Shown in pieces: positions 49,691 through 61,086 of a stretch of DNA of 64,000 nt; position 1 is the stretch's first letter, and each line of letters opens with the position of its first letter. The stretch lies in the NCBI GenBank assembly GCA_013400975.1, contig WBMZ01002591.1:1-64000 (forward strand), written 5' to 3'. A program made the translations under genes and the position numbers. The DNA is from Atrichornis clamosus (Eukaryota > Chordata > Aves > Passeriformes > Menuridae). The notes under the pieces were generated by a model that was not told the origin of the DNA, searched no databases, and saw nothing but the letters and a program-made list of their open reading frames with translations.

Positions 49691-52394
49691 AGAAACATGC
49701 CCTTGACCATGTTTAAAAAGACTTGAATGAAGAATGAAGGTGGAAGCATGTGATGCCGAGTGATGGTATTAAGTACTTAGACGTGCCTTGTAGAAGCCTC
49801 TACCCCCTTCCCCCCCTACTGCCTTAATCCCAAGGCTTTTCACAGTGGCCACGAGGCCAGGTCTGCTTTGAGGCAGAGAAGACTTCCTGCAGCACTGCAG
49901 GGAGGTAGGTGGGACTGATGTAGATCCCATAGTGAAGCGTAACACCAAGAGTGTTAGCAACACTAACAGGAAGGACAGGAATATTTACATCTATATTCTT
50001 TGTTCTAACAAACCCAGAAGAAGCATGCCTTTTTGTATCTTAAAAAAGATAGCTTTTGCAACCCTTATCTTCCAAGCCCCAATTGGTAGAAAAAAACCAC
50101 ATTATTTCTTTAGTTGCCTCCCATCAATAATTGGCCTAGGAAATCACACTATCCTTATCTGAACATCTTTATCCTACTGAAAGGGAACACTGTAGACTTA
50201 TGGTCTCAAAAATAAAAATTTAGACTTAAAAATTCATCCCAAATAATGCAAGTTCATCTGTTCAACCCAGCAGCACAATATCTGCTTTTATGCAGAACCT
50301 TAAAGTGGTCCAGAATGAGCCACAAGGCAAACAATTGTACCTCAGCAAGGCCATGAGCAGTGTTCATTGGAGAGAAGGGAGGAAGAGAGGATATCGATGC
50401 ACTACAAACTACTACAGCATACATGCAGCAAGAGTTACTTGTTGACAAGATTTTATGGTCAATCAACAAATCCCCTTCCAGCAATACTGCAGCCCTCAGA
50501 CCCTTCCCTTTGCTTTCAGTTTCATTCCCCTTACCTATCTTTTCTCCACCTGTTCTTTCCGGCTGCCTCTCTCTTACATATTTCCACAAAGTAAAACACA
50601 CAGATGCTAAACAGCTCAAATACAGATTCCCCCAAGACACTTCACACTGGGTGAGTAACTTCTTGATAATTTTATGGTTTTGAGTGTCGACTGGGTCTGT
50701 ATTACCGACCAAATGTATTGGATGTCAGGTCCATGTTCCCAGGAGCCTCCAATCACACGGCTGCTGGAACAGGAAATCCTACACAGGAGGATCTGCAGAG
50801 AGTCTGATGCAGCTACCAAAGGGAATTGTCTCTCCTGGTTGCTACAGGGGCTGCATCAACCTCCTCAAGTTTCGCAGAGGGACTTTTCTTCTGTGATTCC
50901 TCATGAGCCCAGAATAGCCTTCATTCAGCTGAGTACTAGCAATTTGCAGAAGGTATAACAGGATAGAAAAATAAATACAGACCAAAATCAGTTGCATGCA
51001 CCGAAATATCCCATAGGGCTAGGTTTAGACCAAAGAGCATTCTTTTGAAAGTATCATATCTATTCCATCTAGCATGAATCAATTTTTTACATTAATAATT
51101 ATCACTCTAACAGGAGTCAGGCTACTGTGTCTTATTGTTGCTGTTTTTTCATCTGGGAGCAGTATTCTAAAGGTTGAAAATTGTGTATAGATGACATTGC
51201 TTAAATACTTGAACATATCTCTGATGCTTTTACATGGACTCACAGAGGAAATAGAATCAGGTAGTATTCTGACTTCAGTATTTTTCTAGCATGAATACAC
51301 ATCCAAAAGGGAGATTTTTTTATTATTATTATTTGCTCCTAGGTCTAGTACTACCAGCCTCCATGTTAGACTCCATTTACTTACATGAAATATTTTTCCC
51401 TTCAGTGGTAAGGAAATAACTACAAAAGAAAAAGCCCCCAGTTATGAGTAGGTCCTCCAAGCACACGCTGAAACAAGTGATTTCTGTCTCCAAATTCTTC
51501 TCTTGTGAGTGGGATTAACAGCTCAGACCCCATGTCTTACACTCACCATATATCCTATTTTACAACTAAATGCTTCCCCCTTTGGAATCAGCCTCATGTT
51601 TCCACAACTCCACAGTGTAATTAATTGGAAAAAAATAGAAGAAGGTAACATTGACTATGACTGACAATTTAATATGTGGGATTACGAATTTCAGTGGTTA
51701 TTCTCCTGTTATTCACAGGCTCAGATTTGGCTGAAAAGCAATTTTCCCAGAAGGCACAAAACATAAGAGGTCTCTTGAAGAGTCCTTTGAGCCATGACAA
51801 ATGAAACAGGGACTATTTCAGTCACTCCTACTTTTGGCTAACAAATTATTTTTGTTGAATTATCCAGAAGCAGTCTTATCCTAGAAGTAGCCTATGGTCC
51901 CAAAAAAAAAGCTGAAAATCCTTTTATCTGAAGATTTTTCTTCCTGCAATTATGCCTGCTTCTAAGACATATTCACAGTCCTTCAAAACAGTCACATGAA
52001 TAGTTTTCCAGAAAACAGCACTTTTACACACCTACAATTACCTGAACATTTCCTCAAAATTACTCAGCTGATTAATACAAGGAGGTTACACCAAGTGCAA
52101 TATCTCTTCAGCTAATGTCCTTAGCTTGACATCTGCACTAATTTTGTGAAGCTTAAAGTGGAGACCTTGTGCCCAAATGCTTTCCAACTTTTTTCCAACG
52201 GGATCAGGTGTTCCAATAAAGTACATCATTTCAACCTATAAATTTTATCTTTTTACCTGAATAACTGCAGGATGCCAGACCTACCAGTACTGCTACGTAA
52301 GGATTACTCAATCTATAGTTTTAAATATGAAAATCAATACACTAAGGACATCAGATCTGCAAGTCAGAAGCATAATGATTTTAAATAGTAATGA
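49691..52394. other. non-coding, no gene seen
   Basis: No supported gene. The frames at 50,254-50,712 (minus, 152 codons) and 50,360-50,683 (plus, 107 codons) overlap on opposite strands and have no recognisable domain. Confidence 0.5.
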
Positions 52395-52411
52395 GGTGGG
52401 GGGTGGGGGGG
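52395..52411. repeat. G-run cluster
   Basis: ggtggggggtggggggg: runs of 6 and 7 G separated by T. It could contribute to a G-quadruplex on the top strand, but the tract is short and has no other context. Confidence 0.7.
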
Positions 52412-53689
52412 AGTTCCTAAGATTGTCTTACCAGCCTTCTTTTGACATATTTCTAGCAAAGCAGCAACTTGAAAATATTTGGCCTTCACAAATAATGAGG
52501 CACAGTTTGTTAAAAACCTACACTCCCAGTCATATCTCAAGTATTTAGTGTAGTTTTTTTCTACCCTCAGTCTTCTCTTTTGTTGCTCCCCAAATGTCTC
52601 CATCCAACAACAGAAACGTTAATTGATGTATTATGTAGCAGGCACTCTGTTGCAAGACTGACAGAAGAAAGCTTTGGTGTGAATAATGCTGAGGGCACCT
52701 GGGTTATAACATACTCTATCTGGTAGCATGCGTTAAAGACAGGAAAAAACTAATAGTTGCAAATCTCAAAATAGATCTGAATAGCCTACAGTACAGAAAA
52801 GCCCAATCCTTGGGATCTGCTTGTCAGCAAAGCTCCTATTACCCTTATCAGTAATTCACCAGTACAGGGACCTCAAAGATAAAAATTCCCCATTAAGCAA
52901 TATTAAACACACTGCTTATTTTGTGGTATCTGCAATGTCACCACACAAGCTGGCTATACAGTTCCCATGTGAACCGAGCCAGCCTCAAGGCTGAGGCAAC
53001 AGTTTTACCTACAGGTTATCAGTGTCCTGAAATTACCGCTCCAGCCTCCTGTACTGCAGCCTGTGCTCTACCAGATTAAAGAGGCCTAAACTTTCACTGG
53101 AGACTGCACTTAAAACACATGAGGTTGTTAGCACAGCGTATGGTGTCATAAACCCATCATCTTCCCATACCTTCATTGCCATAAGGCCTCTTGGTACAAA
53201 GGTAAGAAGGTTCAAGAGAGCTAATACTGATGTTGCAAGCCAGCAACAGAAAGATATTTTAATTCTTTGTATCCCATAATAGTTTCTGAAAAGCACTCTG
53301 CAGCTTTTGGGATGAGAATGAAGAGGGAGAATAAGCTAATGAAAAGCAATTCCTTTTCATGATTAGACCAAAACCATTAGAACTTGAGACACTGAACAGG
53401 AGGAAAACAACTGTTTTGCACTTTACTAATTTCTATACTGGGGTCAATTGACCAAAAGAAGCACAAAGAATCATATACTACCAATACTGAAGTTGTGCTG
53501 CAGGCTGGAACTCACAAGCTCCAGAAACAGCCTCCTTTGATAGGCCTCCAGCAAGCTATAAGCACAATCTTTAACAGGACAGCCCGTGGGATGAACTAGA
53601 ACAAAACTTTTGCATTTATGTTGTCACACTGTATTTTGCTTTCCCAACAGCTTGCCATTTCACAGGAGCTTGTGGGCTTCTTTCCCTTG
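52412..53689. other. non-coding, no gene seen
   Basis: A minus-strand frame at 53,033-53,296 (87 codons) has a hydrophobic middle but no family resemblance and no splice context. No repeat is recognised. Confidence 0.45.
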
Positions 53690-54190
53690 GGCAGGGGGTG
53701 TGAATTCCAGTATATATTGTGAAATATTGTTATTGTAAAAAAAACTGCTAAGCTTTGAAAGAAGCAGCAGGCAAAGCTGTTACAATACATGCTTAATTCA
53801 CAGCACTGATTGCACTACAACACCACAAACTAAGGGAAGCCGGCAGGAGGCAGGAGAGGAAACCCCTACACACAGACATTTCCAGGAATGTTTTGAAGAA
53901 TTCGGTTCTATATATTGCTTTGGACAATGCAGAGATGCTTAATTTTAATTAGCAACAGGGTGCTGAGAGCACAGATGGATGCCTGTTAATTAAAACTAGC
54001 AGAGTTCTGTGTAAATTCAAAGAATAAATCAAATAAATAAATATTAGCCTCACAAGAACATTCAAAGTAAAAAATGGTAATGAGTTTTGGAAGCAGGGAA
54101 GGAAATTGTTGTCATGGAAAACAGCCAGCAAAGATAATAGACCCCTGCCAGCAGACAAGCATCACTAACAACTCTGTCTTATCAGGAAGC
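53690..54190. promoter_or_regulatory. candidate conserved non-coding element (TAATTA/E-box cluster)
   Basis: Two TAATTA cores (53,946-53,951 and 53,987-53,992) flank an E-box CAGATG (53,972-53,977) within 50 bases. Further right, attgttgtcatgg and agataatag give SOX- and GATA-like strings. The arrangement of paired homeodomain sites around an E-box is common in neural enhancers. No coding potential is seen. Evidence is motif content only, but this is the tightest such cluster I noticed in the window. Confidence 0.25.
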
Positions 54191-55269
54191 AAATTGTCAG
54201 CCAAGTCTGTAGGTTAGAGGGACAGCCAAAAGCCAGGCAAATATACTATAGGTATAGACCAATTCAGTCAGGTGTTGTCTGAAATCCAGTGGCAACAGAA
54301 GAAGTAATGTAAGTTATATATTCTGAGGTAGGAACAGGAAATTGGTTTTTTTTAAATCTAGCATGAAAACCAGAATGAGCAACTAAAGATAACTAAGAAA
54401 GATCACTGCTATGTATAAAAAGGCATGAAGTGGGAAAGTAAGGACAAAGAAACATGGACAGCTAAATCAGTCCCCACTAACCATAGTCTCTGCTAGATTT
54501 CAACACTGAAATATCTATATCCTTTTGTAGTTTATTTAGAGCACCATAAGTGACAGGTTCATAACCCTGAATACTTAAGTGTCTCAAAAATACGAAACAG
54601 GGAATATTAAAGAGATACAACTTTTACGCTGCCACACAATCTCTTTTTGCCACTGAAAACAACGTCAGTTCTAAGGATGGATTCTTGCTAGAATCAGTAT
54701 CTGCAGTCATCAGCATGTCTCCTGAAAGAGGTCAGCAAATAGCCTGAGCCTGTAGTTATTTTCAATAAGCACAAGCCTAAGATGATGCAAAATCATCACA
54801 ATATCACACCTCATACTTGGCAACAGACTCAAGATGTCACTCCACAGACTGCTCTAGGATAAAATGTGTCAGCAGAGTCCCATGACAGCCCCTCAGTTTT
54901 GTGCCTTTTGGTAGATTTAGCAAGAAAGGAGCAGTGTTGTTCACAGTACACCCCAAAGCAAAACTCTCCCTTCAACACTATCTTATTCCAAGCACAGGTG
55001 TGACAATGCAACTGAGCTGAGCTAAAGGATCTGCTTCTGAAGAGAAATAAGCCAAGGAAGACAAACGTAACATAAAGAAATAGGTTCAGGAATGAAACAA
55101 ACTTCCATAAAAAGCCAACAGCAACAGGCCAGTCTTGACACGGAGCATTAATTGCTTCCTTAAAATACAAAACCTGGGTAAGTGGCAACACTCTGTATGG
55201 GAAAGACAACTGGTTTTTACAGGTGAGCATTCCTAGCTACAGGCAACACAAGAAGAACAAGTAGAGTCA
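54191..55269. other. non-coding, no gene seen
   Basis: A minus-strand frame at 54,829-55,230 (133 codons) contains a hydrophobic stretch (FLNLFLYVTFVFLGLFLF) but no start context, splice pattern or family I can name. I treat it as chance. Confidence 0.45.
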
Positions 55270-55402
55270 CAAATAATATGGGAGATAATATACATTATTT
55301 ATATAATTGAACCGGATGTTTATATTGTTATATACAATAGCTCTTTATACTATTTATAATATAAATTATATAAGTAAATATATAAATAATATACTTAAAT
55401 TA
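55270..55402. repeat. AT-rich low-complexity patch
   Basis: About 130 bases almost entirely A/T. It contains 12-base inverted arms attatttatata (55,294-55,305) and tatataaataat (55,379-55,390). In sequence of this composition such arms are expected by chance. Confidence 0.7.
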
Positions 55403-57946
55403 CTCTACAGATTCTATCAAACTATTTAACAATAAGTAAATGCCTCATCCTCTTCTAAAACATTTGCAATTTTCTCCTCTACAAGAAACCAGCTATGGTA
55501 GGACTGAGATATAATATTATGGCAGTGTCTTCAGAAGCATAAAAATAACCCCAAAATATGAACTGCAGCATCTTGAAATCTTACCACAGAACCACTATGC
55601 AAAACTAAGTTCAAGAATGGCTATTTTAAGTACAGAAACTCTTGAGGTATAGAAACAAGGCTGAGTAATCACATATACAAAGTACCCTTAGGAAAAAAAG
55701 AAACATTGATACACAATGCAGTAATTTATTCCAGTAGCTTAAACATTATACAGAGACTTTCAACACCAGCATAGTTCCTACTGCTAGTACCCACAAACAT
55801 CCTCTTCACCTTGTGTTAAAACTTGTCTACTGGAGAAAGCAAGGAAGGTATCAGTAAAAGAAAGCATGAGACAGTGCAGATGGGAAAATTAATTTTAAAG
55901 AGAAACTCAAGGAAAAGCTGGCTAGGTTTATACTGAGAAATGTAGTCAGACCCCCCCCAGTCCTGGAAACAGTATAAACACATCACTGCAGCTTTCTATT
56001 TAGGCTAATGAGCTCTGCTGAGAAGGAGGGCATGTTTGCAGAGGCAGAGCACAGTGCTAATGCAGTTATGCTCTTTCTGGGACCTACCTCGTTAAGCACT
56101 GCATTGTGTAGGCACATGCTAAATGATTCTGGATAACAGCCATTACTCCTCTTACATGTGCCTCTGAACAGAGCTGAACTTCTGCATCTGATTTTAACAT
56201 CACATTTTTGAAATCTGAACGTAGAAAAGCAGCCAAATAACTCACAAAAGGTCAAAAGCCAGGAAGACTGAAAACCTATTTTCTGTAGTATCAAAGCACA
56301 ATTTCAGAAATTTCCAAAACACAACAGTTGTAGATTGTTTTCTCTCCTCAGTTTTCAATAATGTACATGCTGCCATTACACAGTAAAGATGACTACCGCC
56401 ACACATTATTTGCCAAATATTATTCTGTCTTTTGAATATGGTTCTTACAGAAATGTTTTACAATTGCTTTATCCTATGACACTCTGCAGAGCTGTACATG
56501 TCATCAGTGTCATCAGTTTCAGCTGCATCTTCGTCAAGCTATTGTAATTGTGCCCACAAATTTCTGGACTAAATGCTCCAAATAAAAGATTGGCACCTTA
56601 ATGGTTCTCACCTTTAACTCAATCTGAAGCCCTGTTGAGGATGTCTTCAAATTTCAACCACTAACACAGCAAAACCTTTTATTATCTAGCCTTGTCATTC
56701 TCCCCCATTACCTGTCAGCCACTAACAAGCAGCAGAGCCCTGACAAACTCAGAGCAATGTTACAGATGCTGGGACAAGAACGCCTTCAGGAGGTGCAATC
56801 TGGAAGATGTGTCTGCTTCACTCCTGGGAGGATGATTGCATTTTACTGAGTGCCTAACACTGTTCTTGAAGCAGGAGCTAATGACCACTTCAATCTAAAT
56901 CTCTAATTAGGAGGTTATAAAGCCAAGGTCTTTCTTGTCCACCCTTTTCTGAGCCTTATCCCAGCAGCAAGAGCTAGATTTGAGATATAGAAGGCCATGA
57001 CCTTACCCCTGCAAAGCCAACTTGCTCTGATGGTTAGAAATATCTACAGCCAAAAAAAGAATCAACCTGCATCTCCTTACTACCTCCATGGGCACTCCAA
57101 CAGCTTGGCTATCTTACCAAGTACAGATTGGAAACCCTACTCAGCATCCCTGGGAATAGAAATGGAATCTGCACAAGATGTACACCTGATGGGACTCCCA
57201 GTAGAGGCAGAGAGGCAAGGCACAGCTCAGCCCTACCATTTCCAGAGGTTAGCAGCGACACCTCCCTGTTCAGTCCCCTGGAACACCATCTGCCTTGCTC
57301 TTCATGCCCCCATGGAGCAGATACTTTCACAAATAGCCCCATTTCAGGGCCAGCCATCCTCATCCCAAGTTCTACACCACCTACACCCTGCACCTGATGC
57401 CAGGGACCTGAACACAGTACTGTAGCAGCCCACACTTGAACGTGTGCAGCACCCTAACATGTCATTTTACAGTACAGAGTTTCAACATCAAGTTTGCTCC
57501 ACAGGTTGCCAGCCCTGCCTCTGTGTCCCAGGCACTCTGCCCCTTCCTCCCTACACCCACATCTCTGAGGTACACACCCCTGCCTGCTGGCCATGTGACC
57601 AATGCTCACAAGATGGGTGACATAATCTGCCTTGAACCTAGATTATTTTTAACTCAGCCCCCCACTCAGTGATCTAGTTTATAGCATAATATTGCAACAG
57701 TTGTAACACAGTCAGTGGGACAGGGAGCCACAGCCAGGCACAAGCAGAGCGTAAGAACAGCTGGAGTTGCAGGAAACAAGGTCATACATAGGCCATGAAC
57801 TGCTGCTTCAGAGGCAGCCAAGTGCCATGTCATGGCCTTTTCCTCTCCAAGATACAGGATACTTTTTTCTAATTAACCAGCAACCAGAAATTAAATTTAC
57901 ATATCTCTGCCTATTTCTACTGATTTCTTTTGCAAGTCAGCAGTTG
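55403..57946. other. non-coding; less AT-rich at 57,060-57,600
   Basis: GC content is higher at 57,060-57,600, giving overlapping frames of 89-142 codons on both strands. No domain or exon boundary is recognised. Nothing else stands out. Confidence 0.5.
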
Positions 57947-58095
57947 TCCTGGTTTAGAGTAATCCACTAAGTGGTGAATACTCAAGGTGCAGAAACTGCT
58001 TCTAAAGACACAGAAGAAACTAAGCTACTGCATTTTTAGGTATAGTCAATAGCAATAAATTTACTGGTCAGAGGTGCATATCTCCACTGAAATGT
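57947..58095 (+). mobile_element. possible LTR remnant (weak)
   Basis: Starts tgtcctggtttagag, a string with which several avian endogenous retrovirus LTRs begin, and has AATAAA about 105 bases later (58,052). No matching 3' end (…CA), target duplication, primer-binding site or retroviral protein is visible, and about 150 bases is short for an LTR. It may be a truncated solo LTR or coincidence. Confidence 0.2.
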
Positions 58096-61020
58096 GGTTT
58101 GGGATCCACAAACAGACAGGGTTTAAACACACTGGTTTTAAGTAAAAATATCCAAGATCTGTGCTAGCAGTAAGCTGGGTTGCAGATTTCCCTCATTTGG
58201 TAACGTCTCTAGCTTCCTAATGTCAGACTCTCTTACTGCTTAAATGTTTAAACAGTTTTCCTCTTTACTGATCACTCTACAATTTCATTTTCTTCACACA
58301 ACTCCTAACCTAACTTCCTTGCTGGTTCAGTTCTGCAGAGTACAGTGTCCATGCAGCTCACACACTGGATGGACATAAATTCTGGGGATCGCATCAGGGA
58401 TCCTGGAATCACGTGTAATATAGCCATTTGATACCTTTGACCAACCAAGTTAAAAGTAGTGATTCAAAGAATTTGAGCTCCCCCTGCACAACACTGTCAC
58501 AGAAGAGCAGTTTGGATGCTGGCCATTAATCACTATAAATCAAGCAGAAGACATGAATCTCCCTGCTAGTTAGACATATTAACCAGGTTACCCAGCAGTC
58601 CCACACCTAACAGCATCTTCCTATACTCCTTGGACACAGTAGCACAAGGAAGACAATGGCTACTTGACTTAGATCCTAAACCAGCCATAATAAAAGCTGA
58701 TGGCAAACAACTAACCTGCTCACATCCCAGCTTCATTCTCCTCCATGCTTCCACTCCAGTTTCATGGCTAGACCAAGCACTTGTCCACACACACATTTTG
58801 ACAAGTAAAAAAGACTACAGCCACTTCATATTGTCAGAGCAGTGTTTGGGATTACACTGAGGCCAGGTTCAGACCGACTGCTCAAATAGCTCATCTCTAA
58901 CCTATGAGGCAATCCCTCTGCACAGCACATCACCCAGGAGCACAGGTTGCTCTGCAGGTCTCAGGCAGCCCCTTGCCAAGGACAAGAGAATCCAGAAGGC
59001 AGCACATCTGGCAGAGCCTTTCCAAGAAAAGAAATGCTGCTTCAATGAAAGAAAGGCTCAAAATTGGTAGATAACAACAGGCCAGAGAAGGGATAGTACC
59101 CAACCCTAATGTGGATCAACTGAAATCAGGTGTTGCAAGTCAGTACTCAATATTCAGAATTACAGCCAAAATTTCTAATCTAGTGCTAATGATTTGAAAA
59201 AGCACAGATGTCCATTGCTGTGTACCAGCCTGAGGACACTGTTTGCACAAGTTTAATCTCAAAAAATAAATATGGGCAAAGGGAAATACTCCTGTTTACC
59301 AATTAAAAGATCATTTGCATAACCACCATCTGGAGTAACTTCCCCCCCAAATTAATATGAAGAGACCCTTTCCCTGTCTGCACAGTGGATACACCTTTAA
59401 TAGCCATTGCCTTTATCTTGCTTTGAGTCAGGCACTGAATGATCTTTACTTAGTGCTCTAAATCAGCCCTGAATACCCTTTGATAGGACTGTTTTTTCCC
59501 AATTATATCCATTACTGTTAGTCATCTGTTTCTTTCACTTATTCTGCATCTTGTCATGTGCTTTTAACATAAATGGAGTTTTGCCATTGATTTCAGCAAC
59601 AATCAAGTGGGAAAAAGCATTAGTCACAACACAGAATGGTCTGACAGCACCAAGTCATAAGGCCCAACACAAATGCTCCTTGCATCCAAATTATTTCTCA
59701 TTACAGTGATAGAAAAAGCTCAGGCCCTTCCTCCTCCCCTCTTTCCGAGTAGCTCTGCAATGAGAAACTAAACTCTGTATAAGGTCCATCCCAAAAGTGC
59801 CAAAGGATGGTTCTGGGGGATGTTGCAGATGAGTCATTCCCTTTAGGAAAGCAGTGGGAACCACCTCTCCAATGCACCCGTGTCAGGCACTGTGAAAGCT
59901 TTCTGCTCTAGCTTTACTCTATTCATTTGCATTTCCCTCCTAAAAAACTAAATTCTTCTAACTTCTAGATTTTCAAATGCCTAAAGTCAGAAAGTTTGTA
60001 TTTGCTGACTTCAGACATCTCTTTTGGAATTATAGCCAAAAGAGAGACTTGGCAAGGTACACATAGATTAAACAGTATTTAATAAGTTATTGCTATATAA
60101 TGCCTAAGTTCATAGATTACACAGTACTTTTGTAGGATTAATTGTTGTAAAAGGCATCACCAAAGTCAAGCCAGCTATGTAGTTATTACTCTAACTTCTA
60201 GAGCAGAATTCAGTAGCACAAGTCCTATACAAACACCTAGGTATCTATTGTTAGTTCCAAAAAAAATGGAGATGATTACATAATTTCAATAACTAAAAGT
60301 ACTTAGGACTTCTGGAGACACGAGTTCAACCCAGAAATCCTTTTTCTTCTGCAGGTTTAAGAGTATTTCAGCATAAAAGACTTAATTATATGTCTGCTCT
60401 GAACGGATATTAAGTATTTCACGGCCTATTAGCAAGAAGTCAGGTTGAGACAGTAGTTGACAGAGTACCTAGTCCATTTTAAGTCAAATATCAATGAAAC
60501 TTTTCCCTGAAGATTATTTTTTATATTTGGTACATCAGCAGATGTTCATCCAGATATTGGAGTTGAAAACAGTTTCCTAGTTATGGAAATTATTGACAAA
60601 TTATTAAATTCTGCACAAAGGCTAGTGTCACCCCACTGAGTTACCTTGATAGCTTCAGATACTCTTGCAATGACAGGAATTATTTAAATAATAGTTTTCC
60701 ACAATGCTTTTCATCCACAAATATATATGGCATGAATAAGAGTCACAATATTCACAAAATATCTACAGGCTCTTATTCAACAATCCCAAGAGCACATAAA
60801 GAAATTTTATTTCTTTTTTAAGTTTTAAGAATGAAATTCAAGTGACTTCACACAAAAATACTGCAGTACAAAAAAGCAGCAGAATTTAATCTCAGATCAT
60901 AAAAATAGAGTAAAGATTAAATCTAGGGACAAAAACTTAAAATTGGATTACTTGAAATACTGCTATCCTAAATACTAGATTTAGAAAATAAAGACATACA
61001 ACATTTAAAGTATTTCTGTC
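58096..61020. other. non-coding, no gene seen
   Basis: About 3 kb of AT-rich DNA with no supported gene, RNA or repeat. Sequence directly left of 61,021 does not read as CR1, so the element there is very short. Confidence 0.5.
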
Positions 61021-61086
61021 CAAGGCAGGAGGATTCAAACTAGATGATCTCTGAGGTCCCTTCCAACCAAAACCATTATATGATAA
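61021..61086 (+). mobile_element. CR1 LINE 3' end, extremely 5'-truncated
   Basis: The stretch caaggcaggaggattcaaac, then tagatgatctctgaggtccc, then ttccaaccaaaaccattatatgat is the standard avian CR1 3' terminus, lacking only the repeated second ATTCTATG unit. Only the last 65 or so bases of the element were inserted. It is in plus orientation, non-coding, and less diverged than the minus-strand relics at 10.4 and 37.9 kb. It is good evidence for a sauropsid, probably avian, genome. Confidence 0.85.

Noticed and set aside
53033..53296. 87-codon minus-strand frame, first suspected as a CR1 piece
   Set aside because: No CR1 block could be read in any frame and no domain is visible.
54829..55230. 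133-codon minus-strand frame with a hydrophobic stretch
   Set aside because: A single hydrophobic run is common in T-rich antisense frames. There is no start context or recognised membrane-protein family.
56997..57435. 142- and 108-codon frames on opposite strands
   Set aside because: Local rise in GC opens both strands. No family resemblance or splice signals.
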